Assembly: GCA_963170165.1 (NCBI GenBank)
Contig: CAUJGQ010000095.1
Coordinates: 1-32,584, forward strand
Direction: 5' to 3'
Length of the DNA: 32,584 nucleotides
Origin: Chloroflexota bacterium
GTDB lineage: Bacteria > Chloroflexota > Dehalococcoidia > CAUJGQ01
The notes beneath the pieces were generated by a model that did no database searches, had not been told where the DNA came from, and was given only the letters and a program-made list of their open reading frames with translations. The position numbers were made by a program, and so were the translations under genes. Positions 14,901 to 22,459 of the stretch are shown here, piece after piece. Every line of letters begins with the position of its first letter. The stretch's first letter is position 1.

Positions 14901-16610
14901 GGCTATCTCGCCAATGCCGAGGAGATTGAGATCAAGATGGCCCAGGGCTCCAAGCCTGGTGAGGGCGGCCAGTTGCCCGCCTTCAAAGTGTCGGCGCAGA
15001 TTGCCGCGCTCCGCCACACGCTGCCGGGCACGCCGCTCATCTCTCCGCCGCCGCATCACGACATCTACTCCATTGAGGACCTGGCGCAGTTGATATACGA
15101 CCTCAAGCAGGTCAATCCCCGCGCCCGTGTGGCGGTGAAGCTCGTGGCCGAGGAGGGTGTCGGCACCATCGCCGCGGGCGTCGCGAAGGGGTACGCCGAT
15201 GTTATTCATCTGTCTGGCGCGGACGGCGGCACCGGTGCATCACCGTGGTCGTCGATCAAGAGTGCGGGCGCCCCGTGGGAGCTGGGCTTATCGGAGACTC
15301 AGCAGGTGCTGGTGCTCAACGACCTGCGCAAGCGCGTGCGGCTGCGCGCCGACGGCGGGATGAAGAACGCCCGCGATGTGATCGTAGCGGCGATGATGGG
15401 CGCCGAGGAGTTTGGTTTCGGCACGGCTGCGGCGGTGGCCGTTGGCTGCAAGATGGCACGGCAATGCCACCTCAACACGTGCCCGGTGGGGGTCGCCACC
15501 CAGCGTGAGGACCTGCGGGCGAAGTTCAGGGGCACGCCGGAGCATGTCGTGAACCTGTTCGCCGGCGTGGCGATGGAGGTGCGCGAGCATCTGTCGTTGC
15601 TGGGCGCCTGCCGCCTGGACGACATCGTTGGCAGGGTGGACCTGTTAGAGCAGGCAGCGCCCGCCGCAGAGGACCCACGCCTCGCGATGCTCGATCTGTC
15701 CCGGCTGCTATTCGACCCGGCCACGCGGACGGGCGGCGCCCGTCTGCGCGAGTGGGAGCGCAACGACCGGCCGGATGACGAGCCGCTTGACGAGCAACTG
15801 ATTGACGCGTGCCTGCACTCGCTCAACAACGGCTTCCCTGCAAAGGTATCGGCCGCTGTCAGTAACCGGCACCGCGCGGTTGGCACACGGCTGGCGGGCG
15901 AGATCGCCTATCGCTGGGGCGACGACGGTCTGCCGTACGGCACCATCGAAGTCGCGCTCGAGGGCAGCGCCGGCCAGTCGTTCGGCGCATTCTGCATCAA
16001 GGGACTGCGCCTGTCGCTGACCGGTGAGGCAAACGACTACGTCGGCAAGGGCATGGGTGGCGGTGAGATCTCCGTCCGGCCACCGACGGAGGCGGCCTAC
16101 GCCGGGCATGAGAACGTCATCGCCGGCAACACGGTACTGTATGGTGCGACCGGCGGTTCGCTGTTCCTGGCCGGACGTGCCGGCGAGCGCTTCGCAGTTC
16201 GCAACTCGGGTGCACGGGCGGTGGTGGAGGGCGTCGGTGATCATGGCTGCGAGTACATGACCGAGGGCGTGGTCGTCATCCTGGGCGACACCGGTCGCAA
16301 CTTCGGCGCCGGCATGTCCAATGGTGTCGCCTATGTGCTGGATGAATCGCGCGAGTTCCCCAAGAAGGTGAATCCGGAGCTGGTCGGCCTGGCACAGGTC
16401 ACCGGCGAGGCCGACATCGAGCTACTGGAAGGGCTGATCCGCCGTCATCTCGAGGTGACCGGCAGCGCCCGTGCCCAGCATATCCTGGATCGTTGGGACC
16501 AGTACCTGCCGCTCTTCTGGAAGGTGGCGCCGCACTTCGCGCTTACCGAGGAGGGGCCGCAGACGATTGTCCAGCGGCACCTGGCCAGCATCCGCGCCGG
16601 GGCGTTCTAG
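11925..16610 (+). CDS. gltB: Glutamate synthase large subunit
   Basis: A 1561-residue GltB, which with a small subunit (or ferredoxin) makes two glutamates from glutamine and 2-oxoglutarate in ammonia assimilation. After a roughly 39-residue propeptide comes KDACGVGFVARIDG, where Cys40 would be the N-terminal nucleophile of the class II amidotransferase after cleavage. HQRYSTNTMPSWEMAQPFR and HNGEINTL belong to the same domain. The FMN domain shows SNTGEGGEDKRRY, KPGEGGQLPAFKV, ISPPPHHDIYSIEDLAQLI and GADGGTGASPWSSIK. Cys at about 1175, 1181 and 1186 (CKMARQCHLNTCPVG) are the 3Fe-4S ligands. The C-terminal beta-helix carries NDYVGKGMGGGEISVRPP. Full length, no disruption. The ATG at 11925 has GAGG 10 bases upstream. 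gltD is not adjacent. Confidence 0.97.
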   Translation: MTPPHAHDPWHSRLQPRGSRDQATGAAAGLYDPAHEKDACGVGFVARIDGTRSHEVLRIALTCVDHVTHRGALIDARTGDGAGLLTQIPHGLFAPELADMGVRLRRPEDLAVAMLFLPGRSLEDQAIARRFSERAVRHQGLEVFGWRLVPVNPEVLGPLAARTMPRIEQLLIGRATGIDDAEFERRLLLARKEIERRAIDDELDGLYVVSCSHRMLVYKGLVVASQLPQFYADLANQAYTTALAVFHQRYSTNTMPSWEMAQPFRMIAHNGEINTLAANRNWSRAREPELTSPVWGDRTKELLPLYQEGGSDTATLDNLVELVTLSGRDIRHTLMMLQPEAWENMPNMPANRRAFYEYHATLTEPWDGPAALSFTDGVVVGACLDRNGLRPSRYAITRDGLVVAGSEAGMVDLPVKEIVEKGRLGPGHMIAVDTGRRELLRNDDIKDEFAAQKPYGQWVKRQRLRLDDYLTQRPGSGLPPDSLDVLRQQVAFAYSQEEMAFIIRPMGNEGKEPVGSMGDDTALAVMSAMPRLPYAYFKQKFAQVTNPPIDPIREELVMSLDTYLGRRRSLLEETEQHARLVHLTAPLMIDEEMEALRRIAEPAFYAFTIQCVFDASCGPEALEQALARICDEAVAAVDSGATILILSDRGVDAQKAPVPMLLAAGAVHHHLIRHGRRMRASIIAETAEARDVHQIACLIGFGASAVNPYLVYATLAEMAEQTARHERLEKSELADVALALARTMTDEGLAAARADGSFGRAIRLKAFSNYEKSIDAGLLKICSKMGISTITSYHAAQIFEAIGLSQAVLDQCFAGLTSRVGGVGLREIAMEVLGRHAVAFGGVPRLDDGALYRYRRDGEYHAYNPGVIQALHKAVESGTWEDYRVYSDLISARPPTALRDLLTFKPMGAPVPLDEVEPVESIMRRFVTAAMSLGALSPEAHEVMAIGVNRIGAKSNTGEGGEDKRRYRQLPNGDSSNSKIKQIASARFGVTPGYLANAEEIEIKMAQGSKPGEGGQLPAFKVSAQIAALRHTLPGTPLISPPPHHDIYSIEDLAQLIYDLKQVNPRARVAVKLVAEEGVGTIAAGVAKGYADVIHLSGADGGTGASPWSSIKSAGAPWELGLSETQQVLVLNDLRKRVRLRADGGMKNARDVIVAAMMGAEEFGFGTAAAVAVGCKMARQCHLNTCPVGVATQREDLRAKFRGTPEHVVNLFAGVAMEVREHLSLLGACRLDDIVGRVDLLEQAAPAAEDPRLAMLDLSRLLFDPATRTGGARLREWERNDRPDDEPLDEQLIDACLHSLNNGFPAKVSAAVSNRHRAVGTRLAGEIAYRWGDDGLPYGTIEVALEGSAGQSFGAFCIKGLRLSLTGEANDYVGKGMGGGEISVRPPTEAAYAGHENVIAGNTVLYGATGGSLFLAGRAGERFAVRNSGARAVVEGVGDHGCEYMTEGVVVILGDTGRNFGAGMSNGVAYVLDESREFPKKVNPELVGLAQVTGEADIELLEGLIRRHLEVTGSARAQHILDRWDQYLPLFWKVAPHFALTEEGPQTIVQRHLASIRAGAF

Positions 16611-16765
16611 CACACGCCGGCCCCCAACAGGTGGCGGGCCATCCGGGACAGAAACCTGGATGCGCCCGCCGCTGCACTTCTGGCCCCGGCGCGCGCACCG
16701 TGCCCGCTGCAGTCCCGCGCCGTGCGGCGCGATACTAACAGCGACTGCCGCGCGGAGGATGGCCC

Positions 16766-17527
16766 GTGGATATTGAGCGGCGCACGCTGCTGTACGAACG
16801 TTTCGACCGCGTGTCCGATCCGGTGATGGTGGTACTCGCCATTGTCAGCATCCCGCTGATGGCGCTGCCCTGGATTGCCGACGTTTCGGCCGGGCAGGAG
16901 CGCGCGGCAGCGAGCGTCGATTGGCTGATCTGGGGTGTGTTTGCCGCCGAGCTGATCGTGAAGACGTACCTCGCCCCCCGTCGGGTCAATTACGTCATCA
17001 CCCACTGGTATGACGTGCTGATCGTGGTGCTTCCTTTCCTGCGCGTCCTGCGCCTGCTGGCTCTGGCCGTGAAGGCGACCGCCGGCGCTCATGAGGTGTT
17101 CGTCCGTCATGGCTTTCATTACGCCTTGCTGGCTGGGCTGCTGATCTTCGTCGCCTGTGCCGCGGCGGTGACCTGGCTAGAAAAAGACGCCGGCGGCAAT
17201 ATCAACAGCTTCCCCGAGGCGCTGTGGTGGGCCGCGACGACGGTGACGACCGTGGGCTACGGCGATACCTTTCCGACCACCCCGTGGGGGCGGGGTGTGG
17301 GTGTGGTGCTCATGCTGGTGGGCATCGCGCTCTTCGGCCTGCTCACGGCCAATATCTCGGCCTTCTTCGTTGAGGCGCACGAACGCCAGCACCCAGCTGC
17401 GGAGGAGGCCACGCTGGTCCAGGTCCTCGCGAAGCTGGACACGCTGGAGGCCGAGATCCGAGCCTTACGCGCGGGTGTCGCGCCGGCGGACGTCCGCGCA
17501 GAGGTGGGGACGCCGGTTGAGCGGTAG
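16766..17527 (+). CDS. Voltage-gated-type potassium channel
   Basis: A 253-residue ion-channel protein. It has several membrane segments (about residues 18-40, 52-69, 82-103, 118-137 and 172-193), a pore helix AALWWAATTV and the K+ selectivity filter TTVGYGD at 161-167. The S4-like segment LPFLRVLRLLALAVKA has only two or three basic residues, so voltage sensing may be weak. After the last membrane helix, a predicted coiled coil (LVQVLAKLDTLEAEIRALRAG) could assemble the tetramer in the cytoplasm. The GTG start at 16766 has CGGAGG 7 bases upstream. It lies 155 bp after gltB on the same strand and probably has its own promoter. The channel family is clear; physiological gating is not. Confidence 0.9.
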   Translation: MDIERRTLLYERFDRVSDPVMVVLAIVSIPLMALPWIADVSAGQERAAASVDWLIWGVFAAELIVKTYLAPRRVNYVITHWYDVLIVVLPFLRVLRLLALAVKATAGAHEVFVRHGFHYALLAGLLIFVACAAAVTWLEKDAGGNINSFPEALWWAATTVTTVGYGDTFPTTPWGRGVGVVLMLVGIALFGLLTANISAFFVEAHERQHPAAEEATLVQVLAKLDTLEAEIRALRAGVAPADVRAEVGTPVER

Positions 17528-17627
17528 CCGGACTCCTGCTGCCGTACCGGCCGGGAGTACCCCGGACCCAGATCACCATTGCCCTAAAGTCAGTAGCGCT
17601 TGGGCCGAAGATTGGGGTACACCGTAA

Positions 17628-17915
17628 ATGGATCGTACCGGCCCCGACTCGCCACGGTTTAGGAGGCCGCGGGGCGAGGTGCGATGGCGGCGAGGTCTGC
17701 CCATGAGGGTCTATGGTGGCTTTGAGATCCTGTGGTTGTTGCTGGCCGTGGTGATCGGCTGGCTCGGCCTGATTCTGGGTAGTGCAACCGCGGTGGCGCT
17801 GCTGCATAGCTATTGGGTGGGCGTCGTGCGCGGGGTTGTGCTCACGGGCGCCTGCGTGCTGGGCGTTGGCTACACCTATACGCGCGCCACGCTGCCGCCA
17901 CTTCTGCGGCTGTGA
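17628..17915 (+). CDS. Small membrane protein of unknown function
   Basis: A 95-residue protein with two hydrophobic segments (about residues 33-57, FEILWLLLAVVIGWLGLI, and 64-82, VVRGVVLTGACVLGVGYTY) after an Arg-rich N-terminus. No family was recognised. ATG at 17628 has a poor ribosome binding site (GGGGTACACCGTAA). An in-frame ATG at 17703 with GCGAGG 9 bases upstream would give a 70-residue protein starting just before the first membrane helix and may be the true start. It ends 21 bp from the convergent AAA+ ATPase stop. Its hydrophobic pattern is unlikely to arise by chance, so the call is moderately supported. Confidence 0.55.
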   Translation: MDRTGPDSPRFRRPRGEVRWRRGLPMRVYGGFEILWLLLAVVIGWLGLILGSATAVALLHSYWVGVVRGVVLTGACVLGVGYTYTRATLPPLLRL

Positions 17916-17936
17916 GCACTCACCGCGCGGCTGGCT

Positions 17937-18911
17937 TCACCCAGCCTGCGCCACCGGCCGCCGGTGTGCCAGCGCCAGGCCGAGTGCCGTCTCGACATCT
18001 TCGGCCGTCACCTGGTCCCGGCCGGCCAGCGCAGCATGGCCACGGGCCGTACGGTAGGCCGCGATGTCTGGTCGCAGACCATGGGCGCCGTGCGCCGCGC
18101 ACGCCGACACGATCGCATCGAACTGCGCGGCCGGAACGCCTACGGACGCGATCAACTCCCGACCATGCGTCAGCCGTTGCAGCAATGCCTCTTGCTGATC
18201 GCGCCAACGGCAGGCAAATGTCTCGGGGTCCGCATCATAGGCAATGCGGCGCGCGACAGCCTGCCTGCGATCGCTAGCACGCTGTAGGGTGCGCGCTTCC
18301 ACGGTGATGGCAAATCTGTCGGCCAGTTGCGGCCGCAGCTCACCCTCCTCCGGATTCATCGTTCCGATCAGGGTGAAGCGCGCGGGATGAGCAACGGACA
18401 GTCCGTCACGCTCCAGCACGTTCACCCCGCTGGCGGCGGCATCAAGCAGCACCGCCGTGAGGTAGCTGCCAAGTAGATTCACCTCGTCGGCGTACAAGAT
18501 GCCGCGATTCGCCTCTGCCAGCAGCCCGGGGCGTAACGCCGGCCGTCCTTCTGCTCGGCTGCGCTCTTCGTCTACGGCGCCGAGCACCCGGTCTGGTGTG
18601 GAGCCCACCGGCAGATCGACCATCGGGATCCGCCGGCTATCCCGCTCCAGGAGCGGGCCGAGCGAGCGGCGCTGCAGGCAGCTGTGACAGACATCGACGG
18701 CAGTAGGGTCGCAACCGAAGGCGCAGCCGCGGACTACCTCGATCTGCGGAAGCAATCCGGCCAGGCCACGTACGGCTGTTGACTTGGCGGTGCCTGTTCC
18801 ACCGCGGATCAGCACGCCGCCGATGCTGGGCTCTATCACTACCAGCAGCAGTGCCAGCTTGAGCTGCTCTTGGCCGGCGATTGCGGTGAAGGGGAACGGC
18901 GGAGCGGCCAT
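17937..18911 (-). CDS. ChlI/BchI-like AAA+ ATPase (magnesium-chelatase ATPase family)
   Basis: A 324-residue AAA+ protein: Walker A GGTGTAKST at 37-45, Walker B ILYADE at 138-143, sensor-1 GTMNPEEG at 183-190, and Arg199 in PQLADRF. LPVGSTPDRVLGAVD, RPGLLAEANRG and LERDGLSVAHPARF match ChlI/BchI closely. Cys63/Cys67 and Cys75/Cys78 (GCAFGCDP-DVCHSC) form a likely metal-binding knuckle, seen in some chelatase-like ATPases. ChlI works with a VWA subunit (ChlD/CobT) to remodel partners with ATP. No ChlD, ChlH or pigment gene is present. It lies 18 bp after the glycosyltransferase at the end of the Tad pilus operon, with GGCGAGGTG before its ATG. A chaperone role beyond chlorophyll synthesis is likely, but the partner is unknown. 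Confidence 0.85.
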   Translation of the reverse strand: MAAPPFPFTAIAGQEQLKLALLLVVIEPSIGGVLIRGGTGTAKSTAVRGLAGLLPQIEVVRGCAFGCDPTAVDVCHSCLQRRSLGPLLERDSRRIPMVDLPVGSTPDRVLGAVDEERSRAEGRPALRPGLLAEANRGILYADEVNLLGSYLTAVLLDAAASGVNVLERDGLSVAHPARFTLIGTMNPEEGELRPQLADRFAITVEARTLQRASDRRQAVARRIAYDADPETFACRWRDQQEALLQRLTHGRELIASVGVPAAQFDAIVSACAAHGAHGLRPDIAAYRTARGHAALAGRDQVTAEDVETALGLALAHRRPVAQAG

Positions 18912-18929
18912 GACGTAACACCTCGCCTT

Positions 18930-20570
18930 CTACCGGCGCGGGATGAGCAACTCAGCGGTCGCTAACTGGTCATTGCGCACGTATACATCGGCGAAGTACG
19001 CCGGCGGCATGCAGTCTGCGCAGTGGCGGCTGAGCCGGTGGTGTAGGTCAAGCAGGTCCGCATCAAACGGAATGCGTCCTGCATGGGTGTAGTGCTCATG
19101 CAGGAATGGCAGCATCGCAAATGAGTAGCGGGTCAGCTCCCCTTCGAGGACAGCGGGCCAGTCTGTATCAATGATCAGCGCCGGTGGAGACTGCTCCAGG
19201 TCGCGGATCGCGCGGTCGAGCGTCGATGGATCGGCGAAAAACGGAAACGAGTGGAAGAAGCGTGACGGCGGCCGCCGGTCAGCGAGGAAGTACAGCTGGC
19301 CGTTTCGGCCCAGGCTGTAGAACGTCTCGTCTGCTGGCAGCGCCTCGGATACCAGTCGTGCCATGCGTTCGGCCTGCACCTCCCGAATCCGCTGGCCCGC
19401 AAACCCCGTGGCGACGTGGCGCTGTGCCGGTCCGCGCTCGCGATAGGCGTCCGCGCTGGCGAGGACTGCCACATACCCGGTGAGTAGCGTAACCGCCACA
19501 AGTGCAAGCCGCCGGCGGGCTGACGCCGCGACGAGATAGCGGAAGCCGGCCGTCCCGGCGAGTGCGATCACCGGGAGCAGTGCCACGAAGTAGTGCCGGT
19601 AGAACGTACCCGGCGCTGCCACGACCAGGGCTGCAGCGAGCGTCCAGGCAAGAAGTACCGAGGCGTTTCGGCCACGCTCAGCCAGCAGCGCCACGAATCC
19701 GAGGAGTGCCAGCCACACAATCGGCGCCTCGATGATGCTGAACCAGAGCGGCGCGAACATGCTCCGCGATGCGCGGGCCGCGAGCGCCGGCCCGCTGCCG
19801 TAGAGCAGGGGGTAGCGGACGGCGCCGTACAGCAGATCATTCAGGGCGCCGGCCGCAGCGTAGATGGCAATGAGGATGAGGACGGGGACCGCTCCCAGGG
19901 CCGCGAACATCGCCAGGCCCTGGGCCCGCCGCAGCCGTGGCCCGGGCAGGTGATTCCAGATCAGGGCCACCGCTGCCAGTGCGTAGAAGCCCGCGAGCTG
20001 GTTCGTCAGACAAGCCACGCTGGTGAGCAGGCCGGCTGCCCCAAGCCAGGGCAGCCGGGCGGTGCGGAGCGCTCGGAGCAGGCAGACCACCGCCGCGGTG
20101 GCCAGTGGCACCGTCAGCGCCTCATCCATCGCCCAGATCCCAAGCTGGTGGAATCCCGTTGCCACGCTGAACAGCAGCGCGGCGACCAGGCCGAACCGGG
20201 CGGAGTACAGCTCACAGCCGGCGAAATACACCAGGGCAGCGGTGAGGCACAGCGCAACGGACAGCATCACCTGCGGAACCCAGGGATGCTCGCCTAGCAG
20301 GAGAAAGGCCACCGCGTACCACACCGGTGTCATCGGCGGCACGATATCGAACAGATCACGATAGGGGAGGCCGCCTCGCAGGATGTCGCGGCCCATGGTG
20401 GCGAAGATGCCCTCGTCGTTCATCATGGGCGCGCCGAAGAGCGGTACACGGAGCAGCAGCGGTACCAGAGACACCAGCCCTACGAGCAGTGTCCATCCCG
20501 CCGGTGCCCACCTCCCGGCGCGGATGGGGACGAGCGTTCTACCAGGCGACTTGACCGAATCGATCAGCAC
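18930..20570 (-). CDS. GT-C type membrane glycosyltransferase (ArnT/PMT-like, GT39-related)
   Basis: A roughly 546-residue protein with many membrane helices. After the first helix comes an extracytoplasmic acidic loop, MMNDEGIFATMGRDILRGG then LPYRDLFDIVPP. This D-E plus D-x-x-R-G-x-x-P-Y-x-D pattern is typical of GT-C mannosyl and aminoarabinose transferases that use lipid-linked sugars. The C-terminal region (from about LGRNGQLYFLADRRPP) is soluble and probably extracytoplasmic. The start is uncertain: the longest frame begins with TTG at 20615 inside tadC and has no ribosome binding site. GTG at 20570 is used because CTGGAGCC lies upstream and it falls 22 bp after the tadC stop. Its place in the Tad operon suggests it could glycosylate pilin or a surface protein; this is inference. 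Confidence 0.8.
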   Translation of the reverse strand: MLIDSVKSPGRTLVPIRAGRWAPAGWTLLVGLVSLVPLLLRVPLFGAPMMNDEGIFATMGRDILRGGLPYRDLFDIVPPMTPVWYAVAFLLLGEHPWVPQVMLSVALCLTAALVYFAGCELYSARFGLVAALLFSVATGFHQLGIWAMDEALTVPLATAAVVCLLRALRTARLPWLGAAGLLTSVACLTNQLAGFYALAAVALIWNHLPGPRLRRAQGLAMFAALGAVPVLILIAIYAAAGALNDLLYGAVRYPLLYGSGPALAARASRSMFAPLWFSIIEAPIVWLALLGFVALLAERGRNASVLLAWTLAAALVVAAPGTFYRHYFVALLPVIALAGTAGFRYLVAASARRRLALVAVTLLTGYVAVLASADAYRERGPAQRHVATGFAGQRIREVQAERMARLVSEALPADETFYSLGRNGQLYFLADRRPPSRFFHSFPFFADPSTLDRAIRDLEQSPPALIIDTDWPAVLEGELTRYSFAMLPFLHEHYTHAGRIPFDADLLDLHHRLSRHCADCMPPAYFADVYVRNDQLATAELLIPRR

Positions 20571-20592
20571 GGCGGACGGCTCCAGAGCCGAG

Positions 20593-21459
20593 CTAGAGTT
20601 CACGGAAGAAGTCAATGAAGGAGTACACGGCGGGGGTTACGGCAATGAGCATGGTGGCGGGCATGAAGAACAGCGCCACCGGGATCATCATCTTCACAGC
20701 CATCTTCTGGGCAGATTCCTGTGCTCGCTGGCGGCGGCGGGTGCGCAGTGCATCGGCCTGGACCCGCAACGCGGCCGCAATGCTGACACCGCTGCGTTCG
20801 GCCTGTACGACCGGCCGGATAACGCTGTCGAGTGGTTTGACGCCTGTCCGAAGGCCAAGGTCCAGCAGCGCTTCCTGACGGGGACGCCCCACGGCAATCT
20901 GCCGCATCGTCTTCTTGAGCTCAGCGCCAAGCGGGCCGTCCGTTACCTCGCCCACGCGAAGCAGCGCGGCATCCAATCCGAGCCCGGCCTCCACACAGGT
21001 GACGAGCAGGTCGAGCATATCGGGCAGTGACCGGGTGATCTTGGTTCTGCGGCCCCGCAGCCGTCCCTGAAGCCAAAGCCAGGGAAGTGCAATCCCGGTA
21101 AGCAGTGCCAGAGGCAGCCAGCGGATCCCCCAGGTATAAGCGCCGATGCCCGCGACGGCCGCAGCGCTCGTGCACCATAAGATGACGAACGTTTCAAGTC
21201 GTACCGGCTCGCCCGCGGCCACAAGCATACGGTCCAGGCGATCAAGCCAGCGCGAGGGCAGCAGTCCAGCGAGCACCTGACCGGCGCGGCGGCCGGCCGG
21301 CATCAAGATCCGTGCGGCGAGGGGCGCATCGGCTGCAACCATCTGGTTACCGGACAGCGCGCGCGCACGCACTCGCGCCGGTCGTGGCGGGCGCATCCCC
21401 AGCGCCACCACCAGCAGTAGCACGGTTCCGAAGGTCGTCAGGCCGATGAGTGCCAGCAT
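20593..21459 (-). CDS. tadC: Tad pilus inner-membrane platform protein TadC
   Basis: A 288-residue type II secretion F-domain protein. It has an N-terminal membrane helix, two central hydrophobic helices (near FVILWCTSAAAVAGIGAYTW and LPLALLTGIALPWLWLQ), the F-domain LPDMLDLLVTCVEAGLGLD with GVSIAAALRVQADALRTRRRQ, and a final membrane helix MMIPVALFFMPATMLIAV. The order and length match TadC, which with TadB forms the membrane platform against which the TadA ATPase works. ATG at 21459 is one base after the tadB stop and has GAGGTGTGAC upstream, so the genes are tightly coupled. Confidence 0.92.
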   Translation of the reverse strand: MLALIGLTTFGTVLLLVVALGMRPPRPARVRARALSGNQMVAADAPLAARILMPAGRRAGQVLAGLLPSRWLDRLDRMLVAAGEPVRLETFVILWCTSAAAVAGIGAYTWGIRWLPLALLTGIALPWLWLQGRLRGRRTKITRSLPDMLDLLVTCVEAGLGLDAALLRVGEVTDGPLGAELKKTMRQIAVGRPRQEALLDLGLRTGVKPLDSVIRPVVQAERSGVSIAAALRVQADALRTRRRQRAQESAQKMAVKMMIPVALFFMPATMLIAVTPAVYSFIDFFREL

Positions 21460-21460
21460 G

Positions 21461-22435
21461 TCACACCTCGTAGGTCGATGCGATTTGCAGCATCACAATC
21501 ACCCCCACCACCTCCAGCGCTGCTGCAAGAAGCAGCACACCCTGGCCGCTGCGCCGCTCGAATAGCGGCCTGACGAGCTCGTAGTCCAGTAAGGACAAGG
21601 ACAACAGAATCAGCACGGGTACTGCCGCGATGACGTACGCCGAAAGGCGCTGTTCGGCGGTCAGCGAACGCATCTCGTTGTGCAGCCGAACACGCTCGCG
21701 CATCGTGTGGGCGACGTTATCGAGGATTTCGGCGAGGTTGCCGCCAACTTCACGCTGGACCAGGATTGCGGTCACGATAATGTGAAGGTCCGGGCTGCGC
21801 ATCCGGCGGTCAAACTCATCGAACGCCTCTTCAACGGTTAGGTTGGCGGCGATCTCGGAGCGCACCCGGTCCAGCTCGTCGCCGAGTACGCCTCCCATTT
21901 GCTCGATCACCGCGTCGATTGAGGAGAGCAGGCCGATACCGGAACGCAGTCCTCGGGCGAGCATATCCAGCCCGTCTGGTAAATCGTTCACCAACGCGGA
22001 CCGGCGACGATTGAACCGCCAGCGCAGCAGCAATCGCGGGAGTACCAGACCGGCGCCGGACGCCGCCGCCACGCCGAGCATCCCGAGCCCGCGGGCACCC
22101 AACACCGCGGCAGCCAGAGCCGCCAGCGTCACGGCCAGCGCAGCGCTGCCGACCAGGAACTCGCCGGCCCGCAACGGCACGGCAGCGCGGTCTAGATCAT
22201 CTGCGAGTCGCGCAGCGCTGGGGCTGTGACGGAGAATGGCTTGCAAGATCGGGATGCTGCTGTAGTTATCGAAGCGAAGGGCAGAACGGCCGGAGGTGAT
22301 GGGTGAACGATCGTTGTGCGCGATCCGCGTAACGCGCTCGCGCAGCCGGGCGCGGCCATCGGTGACGCGCCGCTCGATGCCAATCGCCAGCAGCACCACC
22401 GCGACAAACGCTGTCAATGCGATCGCCAGCAGCAC
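21461..22435 (-). CDS. tadB: Tad pilus inner-membrane platform protein TadB
   Basis: A 324-residue type II secretion F-domain protein. It has an N-terminal membrane helix and central helices (LVGSAALAVTLAALAAAVLG region), then the F-domain with LPDGLDMLARGLRSGIGLL, VQREVGGNLAEILDNVAHTM and RERVRLHNEMRSLTAEQRLS, and C-terminal membrane helices around YVIAAVPVLILLSLSLL. VGGNLAEILDNVA is characteristic of TadB. The GTG start at 22435 has an excellent GGGGAGGAG 5 bases upstream. It lies 24 bp after tadA. Confidence 0.93.
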   Translation of the reverse strand: MLLAIALTAFVAVVLLAIGIERRVTDGRARLRERVTRIAHNDRSPITSGRSALRFDNYSSIPILQAILRHSPSAARLADDLDRAAVPLRAGEFLVGSAALAVTLAALAAAVLGARGLGMLGVAAASGAGLVLPRLLLRWRFNRRRSALVNDLPDGLDMLARGLRSGIGLLSSIDAVIEQMGGVLGDELDRVRSEIAANLTVEEAFDEFDRRMRSPDLHIIVTAILVQREVGGNLAEILDNVAHTMRERVRLHNEMRSLTAEQRLSAYVIAAVPVLILLSLSLLDYELVRPLFERRSGQGVLLLAAALEVVGVIVMLQIASTYEV

Positions 22436-22459
22436 GGCTCTCCTCCCCTGACGACTGCG

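Noticed and set aside
16611-16765. Terminator after gltB
   Set aside because: GC-rich arms such as GGCCC and GGGCC are only 5 bp and no T-run follows, so no terminator can be supported.
17937-18911. Reading the ChlI-like gene as evidence for chlorophyll or bacteriochlorophyll synthesis
   Set aside because: No other pigment gene is present and ChlI-like ATPases serve other metal-insertion and remodelling roles. The Cys4 knuckle and operon context also argue against it.
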